49,264 nt of DNA. Origin: Perkinsus marinus ATCC 50983 (Eukaryota > Perkinsozoa > Perkinsida > Perkinsidae). The stretch's first letter is position 1; each line of letters starts with the position of its first letter. Below, one piece after another: positions 21,349-34,700 of the stretch. Location: positions 115,209 to 164,472 of the forward strand of contig NW_003207807.1 of assembly GCF_000006405.1 (NCBI RefSeq), read 5' to 3'. Both the position numbers and the translations under genes were made by a program. A model generated the notes under the pieces. The model saw only the letters and a list, made by a program, of their open reading frames with translations. It searched no databases and was not told where the DNA came from.

Positions 21349-22019
21349 CTCTTGGGATAAAGGTGCGACTTGTTCACCTGGGCCGGCCGACCATATATAT
21401 CGATCACGCTAAGGACATGCAAGAAAGCGCAAGAATGGCAAGCCAGTCAGACCATGAGAAAAACGCGCGCGCCCAAAAAATGCCGGTCACTGAAGAGGCA
21501 ACTTTAACGTGTTAAAATCGATTCTGGAACGGCTCTTAGAGATCCCAATGGAGAAACTCGCCGAGACGGGCCTGAGCGTTTTTGATAGTGGAGCTCAGTG
21601 TGGTGAAAATTCGCAGATGGTCAACCATATGTGTTGGTGACAATATGAAATTTCTGAGGAAATTTTGGGAATTCTTGCTGGTTTCTGTATGCTTCTAACC
21701 TGACTGGTATATGAAGTCCTATAATTAGTGAGGAAACTCCTGAGCTCAGCTGAGGAAAGTGAACATGTATCACAACACTGGTGGATCCTGCTGGAAGTAC
21801 TGACTACCTTCAGTCCTCAACTAGATCTTTCTGATGAAAACACTGACAAATGTGGGTTACTCTGTGCTCTTATTTGTATCCCAAAGAGCACAAGCTCGCG
21901 TTCCCGAAGTAGTCGCGTTTGGAGTGAACAAATTGGGTCAGCCTGGGCCTCAAGTGAATCTTCGAGATTGGACCACAATTCAGTTCCATAGTAGTTGCGG
22001 GCGTTTTTAATGGACCATC
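21349..22019. other. Divergent intergenic region between L7 and the chorein gene
   Basis: The L7 promoter side is near 21349-21500. A family B repeat occupies about 21602-21780. A CRE-like TGACGTCA lies at 22021-22028, just before the chorein ATG at 22050. Confidence 0.4.
21602..21780 (-). repeat. Repeat family B copy, near full length
   Basis: Reverse orientation. Contains GATGGTCAACCATATGTGTT, GAAATTTTGGGAATTCTTGC, TTTCTGTATGCTTCTAACC, GTGAGGAAACTCCTGAGCTC and GCTGAGGAAAGTGAACATGT. One of the least degraded copies. It lies between genes, or in an unrecognised 5' leader intron. Confidence 0.75.
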
Positions 22020-22049
22020 ATGACGTCATATTTATACAAAAGCACCATC

Positions 22050-25203
<3,154 letters not shown>

Positions 25204-25362
25204 GTAGTAGTAGGGCGCGGGGGTTTTAGGTCAAATTTGGGATTTTGTGTAACGAGTTGTTGAATGCAATTGCATAGTTTGATCGTGATAGAAATTAACA
25301 ACCACAACAGAGGATGAGAAATTTATGTGCATGTTGGTATCTGCTGCTGTAGGGTGATACAC

Positions 25363-25480
25363 TGGAGTTTCACGACCCGTTTTACGTGAAGTGGCGTAAA
25401 ACTCGGTGAAAAACGCGGTGATACGCAGTAGTCGTAGAGTATGTTTTTCACTAGTGTTTTTCATATCACTAGGGCAAAAG
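25363..25480 (-). mobile_element. Palindromic element A, copy 3
   Basis: Reverse orientation: TGGAGTTTCACGACCCGTTT, then GGTGAAAAACGCGGTGATAC, then TTTTTCATATCACTAGGGC; the right terminus is lost. In intron 8 (25204..25704). Confidence 0.8.
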
Positions 25481-25528
25481 TCTACTGTTGAACCATTCTC
25501 TGGTTGTAAAGTTGAGCTTTGACAGTAT

Positions 25529-25670
25529 GGCAAATATTTGCTCATGATGACAAAATAAAATTCTGAGAAAATTCTCATTGATCTCTGTACATTTCTACCC
25601 CGCATGGAAACTTCAAGCGGTGAGGAGGCTCCTGAGCTCAGCTGAAAAAAGCGAACATATATTATTACCG
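25529..25670 (-). repeat. Repeat family B copy
   Basis: Reverse orientation: GAAAATTCTCATTGATCTCT, GTACATTTCTACCCCGCATG, GTGAGGAGGCTCCTGAGC and GAAAAAAGCGAACATATA. In intron 8, just downstream of an A copy. Confidence 0.7.
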
Positions 25671-25704
25671 TCACTTCGTTATGGTGTTGCTAGTGCCGAA
25701 GCAG

Positions 25705-28700
25705 GTCCCGGAATATGAAACAGTGGTTCGCCCATATCGGCATGATTATAAGCATCCGTCGAATCCTAACGAGGTATGTCAAAGGAATGCAAGTGGCGAA
25801 TGTTATGAGGGGTGGGTCGGCGTAGGTGATGAAGAGCGCTTCGCACTATAGTAAGAAAATGTTTAAAGAATCTAAGAAAATGGGAAATGCTATGATGGGA
25901 CAAGTATTGAAGAACGCGAGTAAGAGTCAGAAAACGCTCCAAAAGGCGACTAAGGTGAGAAGGGTATCTAGAGGTTGATACCACTCCTCGTTGAACATTT
26001 GTTTCCATCGATGATGTGGCTGTATGTGGCTCAGTCGGTGATGAATCCCCAAGCAGCGGGGGCCTCTTCTCATAGAAGGAGTAGTCATCATGCTAAGGAA
26101 GAGGAGGGCCTTCCTGGCAGTAGGAAGGAGTCGGTGGTTGATGATGAGGAATTTTCATCGACCCCACCGACCTTATCGAAGGAGGGCACGGCAGTTGGTC
26201 CGACTACTACAGCGGACGCCGATGATGAGATTATAGTTGTACAGGAGGGGACGTCACCTGATGATGAACAATGTAGTAAAGGGCGGAGCGAAGCGATTCA
26301 TATTTTTTTTGGGAATTTTTAGTGGTGCGAGGAGTGTCGAGCTTCAGTGATGCCTCTTCTGAGGGGGAGAGGAGGCGACGGAATTCGTCATCGGGAGAGT
26401 CTTTCCAAGATGCATGTAGTGACCATGACGGATCTGGTGATGAAGGTGTGGACGATGCTGAAAATGGTAGCGCTGGGATTTGAACCTGCGACCTGCGCCC
26501 ATCTCGGCAGTCGTTTTAGAGAGAGAGGCTAATGAACGGTATGCGTCATATGACGATCGTGCTGGTGGAGTGAATGCATCGAAGAGGCAATCGGAAGATG
26601 TTGAAGGGTTTGCCTTATGGAGTGATGAGGGCGAGATGAAGGGTAGGGAAGATGTGTGTCTGGGTTTGGCAACTGAGCTCGAGAATTTTCATCAAGTTAA
26701 CAGTTGAACGGATATTCAAAGATTGCGCCTATTCTCCACGTTATGAAAAATTTACACACGATTCTACAGCAGAAGTGCCAAGGAGAATTTTCCAACTTTT
26801 TTCTGGCAAATTCTCTATTGTCAGCAGTATGTGTAGTTGACCATGTGCATATTTTTATCGGAAAAAAATCTCGCAAAATGATCGATTTCGTAGCAGCGAC
26901 TGAGTTCGACTCCGGTTCACGTTCAGGTGCAGACTCGATAAAAATGTCAGAATTGCGTATTCTCGATAAAGTCTGTGAAGTGCGATTCAACCACTACCAT
27001 ATCAACGAACTAGTAGTGGAGATAGCTGAGGAAGGTCCTGAGGATTCTGGTGGGCTCAAGGGTCTCATCACAATTCCAAGCAGTGTGTTGGCTGAGCATG
27101 TTTTGGCAAGAAATCGCACCGTGCCTCCCAGTGAAGAAAAATTAAATTGCATCCTGACCAACACGTCGGGGTGACGCCCTAAATTCATGGCTACCACAAA
27201 AAAATACTATGATTCCCCATTTTCGGTTCGTATGCTATTTCCACACAGGGAAAAACTTCAAGTAAAGTGTTTTTTTTCGAGCAGATAGTAGTAGTAGTAG
27301 TCATCCTCTGTGAGAGGTGGCTAGTAGGGGCTGGTTCCATCAGACGTTCTGCCTTTTGGGCCCAGCCTCTGGGGGTTTTTAGTTTGTATGGTCATGCGAG
27401 TCCCACAGTATCCTTCTGAGGGCCACACCTCTTAAGGTTCTCCATAATTGGGTTTTCCCCCCACAGGCTGGTAAAAGCGTCACAAAAAAGATATTAGTGA
27501 TAATCGATATTTCAAAGCTTATTTATTCGTTTTTAAGAAAATTATGATATTTTTCTTTTTCAACTGCTGTTGTTTTCAATTTCAAATTGGTTTTTATGCT
27601 CTCCGAATATCTGTCTTCGCGCTCCTCGTGGCGAACGAGCTTTCAAAATAGGAGTGTTTGAATTTATGATTTTTTTGGGAGGGGGAACCGGACGGGTTAT
27701 TTGTCTGTTACTATCATTGGAGTTTCACCCTAGTGATATGAAAAACAGTAGTGAAAAATGAATTTAACGACGAATGCATATCACCGCGAATATTGGGTTT
27801 TTCGTAGAGGATTAGGCCACTGCACGTAAAACGGGTGAAACTCCATTGAATTTGGAGTTTTTAAGTGATTAAATAGTAAAGCAAGAATACTTGAAGTAAT
27901 TTGAATTTTCACTTTAGAGAAAATAGGAAGGGTTTTGTTGCTCTATTGTAGATGATATAACGACACGGTTCCTCTTTCGGGAGTACGACCAGACCTCGCA
28001 GAATGAGAACGCCTATGGGAGGCCCCAGTTGGTGATGGTGGCATGCTTCGCTAGCCAGTCCGAGAAGTTTATACAGGTAAAATTAAATGTAGATGGTTTG
28101 CATTCACATGGTTTTGATCAGATTGCCAAGGCGCTTTGTAGTCGAGTATTATGTCCATTCGAGGCGGTAGCGTCTACGAGCATCATCACTACTGGTCAGG
28201 TAGTGTGAAGTGAAGGGAAGCACTATTTTCGTCGGGGTTTTCGTAGGGTAACGTTGATATGGTATTAGTATTAGGAGAGGCGGTTGATAAATATGCACAT
28301 GTGAAAATTCTGAGGAAATTTTGGATTTTTTTTTCTGATTTTTGTACATTTCTACTCCAATTCGTGTTAACTTTTATTACTAATGAGGAAATTTTTCAAT
28401 TCAGGTGGAAAGAAGCGAACATATATTTTAACACTAATGAGCCTTACTAATTTATATTGGTATTAGTTGAAATTTGAGAATCAGCATCATACTTATCTTG
28501 GTCGTATTTGCTGGCGTTTCTTTCAGCTCCTTCTTGAGAGAGGTTCTCGGTGGGTTCTGAGGACCCGTCTACCGAGTCATCATCCGGGAGCACGGGGGGA
28601 AGGTGTAGAGGCTGAGGAGGATCAAGTTGCGAAGAAAAAATGGAAAGGAATGACGATCAAGTGGCGAGCGAAAAACCAGGTAGAGTTTGTACACAATTTG

Positions 28701-31700
28701 AGGAGGGGATGTTGTCGTAGTAGTTATGGTTGAAACATATAATATATAAGTGATAGATATTGGCAAACTAAAGTATGTCATTCGATCGTTGTATGAGTGC
28801 CTTTCATAGAATGGAGAACGTCTCCTCCGAATTTCTCGTGGCTAGTTGGTGTATATCATTCGTTTTATTGGAGTTTCACTCGTTTTACACGAAGTGGCGT
28901 AAAACTTGGTGAAAAACGCGATATTCGCGGTGATATGCAGTAGTCGTGAAATATGTTTTTCATATCATTAGGGTGAAACTCCATTACTATTCACGGAGTT
29001 GTAAAATGTATGTCGAANNNNNNNNNNNNNNNNNNNNNNNNNNNNNNNNNNNNNNNNNNNNNNNNNNNNNNNNNNNNNNNNNNNNNNNNNNNNNNNNNNN
29101 NNNNNNNNNNNNNNNNNCTGTCAGTGTTGATGCATCAATGAATTCATCAGGGTTTAGATTTTTTCCCCGGAGGTCAATACTCCTGTCGTGGAAGAGTCGC
29201 GATATGGCCACGAATGATGTAGACATCGATTGGTATTATCTATGTTGTTGCATTCGATCGGCCATCAACAGATTTGTATATAGTGGAGTTTCACCCGCGG
29301 TATGAAAACCACTTGTGAAAAACATATTTCAGGACTACTGTGTAGCGCGAATATCGCGTTTTTCACCGAGTTTTACACTACTTCACGTAGAACGGGTGAA
29401 ACTCCAGTGTATGGCAGGTTCCTCCACGTTTTCTGGCCTGTTGTGAATCCAGCAAAAGCACGGGGAAAAATGAAGCGAAACCCGGAGGGCCTCAATTTGA
29501 GGCTAGCTATGTGATGATGATGAATAAAGTGGAGGGTTATAGATAATGCTGTTCAGGCTCGACCGTTAGAAGGCTGTCTGCATGGGTTTACGTTTAATGG
29601 GGATGCAGCCTGGGGGGAAGTCACTAGATTGATTAGTAATAAAATCGGGAATTGATTCTCAGTGTTGGAATATGTGTTACTTCCCTCAGCTGAGTTTTCG
29701 TTACTTGGGGTAGAAGTGTACAGAAACCAATGAAAATTTCCCAAAGTTTGCTCAGAACTTCACATAGACATGTAGTTGACCGTATGCATATTTTCCCACA
29801 CCGTAGCGTGGCATGGGATAGTTTTGGAGCTCGCCTCCTCAGATGGTAGGATTGCGGGTGTATACTTTGTAATGAATTTCATAGGCTTTCAGATCTATAG
29901 ATATCTAATGCCTTATTTATATTATAATGGAGTTTCACCCGTTTTACGAGAAATGGTGTAAAACTCGGTGAAAAACGCGATATTCGCGGTGATATGTAGT
30001 AGTCGTGAAATATGTTCTCCATATCACTAGGGTGGTGAAACTCCAATATTATTATTAGTATCATTATAAATATAAAAACTGATATACATACAATATATCA
30101 TATTAGTATTATTTCACTAACGGGTATTACATATGTTCATTCATTGTATAGATGGTTTCATTACGGGAGTCGGGCAAGTTCCAGAGAAAGCTGACGAGGG
30201 TCTTCTTCACGATGGTGGTATTTTATCACCGACTGCAGCAGCTGCCTTGAGCGATGGAGTGGATGCAGTAGAGCCGGAGTGGCGTATGAGACTTTGTATG
30301 AGGGACACTATGTTGAGGTAAAATGCCGTTGCTGGGGATCGAACCTGGGTGGATCCTCGTACTTCAGCCTCTCTGATGGGTCGTGGCGAGTTGCAGTGCC
30401 CAACGCGCTAGTTACTCGGGCTATACCCCAGGGATCGGTATTCGATATAATGGCGCAGTTGCCAATGCTAGCAGGGGTAGGTCTTAGAGAAGACTGCTCT
30501 GGTATTGGTGTCGTAGGTTCCTGAATGTCACTACAGTGCTACAGCTTCCCGTAGACGACCCTCGGTGGCAACCACACTATCACGGAAAGATTCACTACAG
30601 TTGGAGATAGATGAGGGATTTCAAGGATGTGTATGTGGACAGGAGGCGGCTAATGAGCCTTGGTTGATCGGAGGAGTTTATAATACTGACTCGACAAAAA
30701 GTAAGCACTCACTTGGGAGTGTTGTTGGAATATATGTTCGCTTTTGTCGGCTGAGCTTGGGAGTTTCCTCACTAATTAGGAGAGTTTATATGCGAATTCG
30801 GGTAGAAGTGTACAGAAACCAACGAGAATTTCGTGCAAATTTTCCCACACTGCTGGTGGGTAACTGGGTTTGATTTTTCTCTGTGTTAGGTTCATCGACT
30901 GTTACTAAGCTTCGAGTAGTATGTTGCCGGGACGTATTATGTTTGAGGGCAAGGAAGTGTTGGAGAGGACCATACTGTCATCTCGAGCATGGAGTGGGCG
31001 ATGGGAGTTGGGCCGAATTATGGTATGACGATATATATTTTCTGTCAGATATTCTCCTAGTGTGACCGAAGAATCGTTGTTGGTCTCCCGAAATGAGTTC
31101 CAAGAAATGATGCAACAGAAACTAGAAGTAGTGGAATTGCGAAGTCAGTTGAAGCAGGTCACTGAGAGGTAGGCCTTAGCACCCTTGAGAGCATCAGTGA
31201 TGTTATCAGCGTTGGAATACATGTTCGCTACCCATTTTTTCCATTTACTACAAAATTCGGATAAATTTTTAGAGAAACTGATGATAATTTCCTGGAATTT
31301 TTATATTATTGCTAACACATGTAGTTGACCATGGGCGTGTTTTCCCCCCACATTGAATGGTATCGAATCATTACTACTTGTAATTTCTAATTGGCTTAAT
31401 ATTGACATTTTTTGTTATTATAGAAGTAGTTGGAATGTATGTTTGGTTTCCTCAGCTGAGCTCAGGAGTCAACTCGGAAGTTACTGAAATTTACGCTCGA
31501 CTTAGTATAGAAGTTCACTAAAACAGGAATATTTCTCAAAATTTTCATATTTTCACCAACTTACGAAGTTGTAGTTTAAAGTGAAGTGTTTATTCAGATT
31601 TCAAGCATCTCGTCGTGAATGTGAACAGCTGCAGATGCAGTTGAAAGACGCGTGGTTGCAAGAGATAGCAATACCTAGTGGGAGTTCCAAGACGGACATT

Positions 31701-34700
31701 CCCAGTACTGCTACTGTGACTACTAGTGAGTACACGAAGTAGATGAGAAGCTGTGATGGGCTGGCTTGTTATTCAGATGGGAGTTCAACACACAAGTCGC
31801 GAAAGGGGAAGAAGATCAAGTTGAGCTCTCTGGTCAGCGGCGTGACTTCGGTGAAGCCCCATCATCGATCGTCGGCTTCTGGGGAGCGGTCGGTGCTTGT
31901 GGAAAGCACGAAGAGTGTTGCTACTGTCTCTAGTGGGGATAGTGACATTTCGGAGGAGGAGCTCAATAGCGGTAAGTAGGCTGGTGTGTTGGAGGAATAT
32001 ATGGTCGCTTTTTTCAGCTGAGCTCAGAAGTTTTTCCACTCATGATAGGAATTTGGGTAGAAATGTTGAGAAATCAATAAGAATTTTCTGGAATTTCCTC
32101 GAAAATTTTCATTTTGTCACCGACACATGTAGTTGACCATGTGCACATTTTCCCACATTGCCCTAGTGTATGAAACGACGGAGGTGTGGTATGGTTGAAT
32201 CATTAAGCAGTGGTCATGGATGTGGAGTTGGCAATTACGACTATATTCTTTTCTAGGCCATTTTTCGTACTAGTTTAGCTTGTGGAACTTTTCAGATTGA
32301 AAATTTCAATGCTGGAGGCAGTATCAAAATTTGTTATAGTAATTTGTTATAGTCTCTCATCTGTGTCTACTTCTTTCTAAAATTCACATGGAAAATGTCG
32401 TATAATATTTTCGTAATATTCGGGATTTCATATTCCTAATTGGCGAATTTATGAGATTTTATTATTTTGGACTATTCAAAACGAACGCACTGGAGTTTCA
32501 CCGAGTTTGATATGAAAAACACGAGTGTAAAACATATTTCGTGACCAATGCATCGCGTTTTTCACCGAGTTTTACGCCATTTCACGTAAAACGGGTGGTT
32601 GTTTCGGAAGCATTCCCCTCTAGGTTCGGTGGATCTAGAAGTGATGGTTAGAGTTTTGCAAAAAAAGTGTTCCCATTTGGAGATCGTATTGCGAGATCTC
32701 ATGGATGAGAGAGAGGACGAGTTGTCCAACACGAAGTTGCTCAAGGGAGTTGTTAATGAGGAGCTTGTGAGTCTGGGTGCAAGTCATACCACTCCTTGGA
32801 GAAATCATGGTTTCCAGGCAAGTACGCGGACGGCGCAGTTGGAGGAAGCGGCGAAGTTGAAGAGGGAAGTTGATAATCTACGCATGCACAATGCGGCATT
32901 GGACAGCATGTAAGTAGCGAAGTCTCGGTCCTCGAACATTTGGACGTGTGATGACTTGACTTGACAATTTTAATACTCAATAAACAATCACTATATATGC
33001 GATGGGAGTAGTAGTAAAAGTGTACATATACACAGTTTGGTGACTTTCACGGGGAGATTAGCCATATTAGTGAGAGAGTTGAAGTCGTCAACCTAAAGGT
33101 GCTGCGAGTATTCGACCGCAGTAGAGAATTCACCATTGTAGTTTAGGAATTAAACTGAATAAATCTTGAAGGTGTGGTATATGTCTCGAGTTGAACGGTT
33201 ATGCTCTGTTCCGTGTCTGCATGCACTTGGTGTGATATTTCTGTGAAGTGCAAGTTGATATAATGGAGTTTCACCCGTTTTACTCGAAGTGGCGTAAAAC
33301 TCGGTGAAAAACGCGGTGATATGCAGTAGTCGTGAAATAGGTTTTTCATATCATTAGGGTGAAACTCCAGTAATATTTGATATTGGAATATTTGGTATGA
33401 CAGTTTTGCAACATATGGTCACTTTCCTCAGCTGAGTTCTAATCATAGGAGCTTATGAGCGAACTGGGTTAGGAGTGCACGAAAACCAGCAAGAATTCCC
33501 TCAAAAATTTCCTCAGAATTTTCATATAGTCACCAATGCATGTGTTTGACCATGTGCAGTTTTTACCACACTGTGGCATGCAATCGTCGGTAGGTACCAG
33601 ACTGCAGTGAAGAATCATGATTTAGCGTGCGCCCAGAGAGATTGGTGTCTGGGAAGGCTGACTCAAGAGGAGCACTCTGCACCAGATGATAGCACGGCTT
33701 TGTCGAAGATGCCCTCAACGCTTTCTACGGCATCTAATAGCACTTGAACCTGAGAATAATTTTGTGGCGCGCGACGGTTGGGGTGGCGCCCGTTGCAGGT
33801 CGTTGCAACATTTGTGTTACCATTGTTTTGGACGGCTCGAGAAAGGTGTCCTGAAAGCCGGCAAGTTTCAACATCATCATTTCAGCTTCACCTGTTCTCG
33901 CGTTGCAATACCAGGGGAAGAATACATCTTGGGGGGCGATTTTACCTGAGTGATATGGTCACGAAGTCGGATATTTTTACCCATCCGACGATTATCATGT
34001 ATGCCCCTGCGAGTACCCCTCATCTGCCACCTCGTAGAGGGGATACCTCTCCTAGCGGTATGTCTCTACGGATGACTGGCGACAGCCCTGGTGGGGAGTC
34101 GAGGAATGAAAGGCTTAATAGCAGCAATCAAAGTATTTCCGCGAGTACTTTTTCAGCAACGGTAAGCTGGTTGGATCAGTATTGTGTTTTTGGTATGTGC
34201 CTTTGATAGGCTAAGCGAGAGCAGATAGCGCGGTTGAGGCAACGCAGGGAGTTTTTAGCACGAGTGAGAAATGCCTCCCCCAGGGATCGAACCGGGGACC
34301 TGTGGTGATTTCAGGTCGACCTCCTTTCACGTCAGAATGCTGCAGCGGGGAAGCCACCGATTGCTCCCAGTCCTCGAGGGACACCTCGGGACTCGCTTAG
34401 TGTCGATCTATGTGATAAGGGTCCTAAGGAGAAAGGGGTCGATGTTGCTACTGAAACTGAGGTGGGCTCTCATTCCTGCAACAATTGCAGCATTGGCGGC
34501 TGAGTTTTTTTATCGAATTTTCTATCAGATTTCGCAGTCCCAGGCCGAGCTTTGTCAAACTGAGGAGCCGGACGTTGTGAGTAGGAAGACGCAGACGGAC
34601 GTATTACCGGAGCCTGAGGTCAAGCATAACGATGTGATGGAGTTGTGGTGACGGTGATATTTTTTCTACATCGTTTTTTGTCAGGAGGAGTATGCAGAGC

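Noticed and set aside
30318-30431. Functional tRNA gene
   Set aside because: A-box- and B-box-like words exist but acceptor ends (CTGGGGT versus GCAACGGC) cannot pair and the T stem has mismatches.
33770-33800. TTTTGTGGCGCGCGACG, similar to words at 4515 and 5407, as another repeat family
   Set aside because: One of the similar words is in clear coding sequence (EILRRVTELH) and the match is short, so chance is sufficient.
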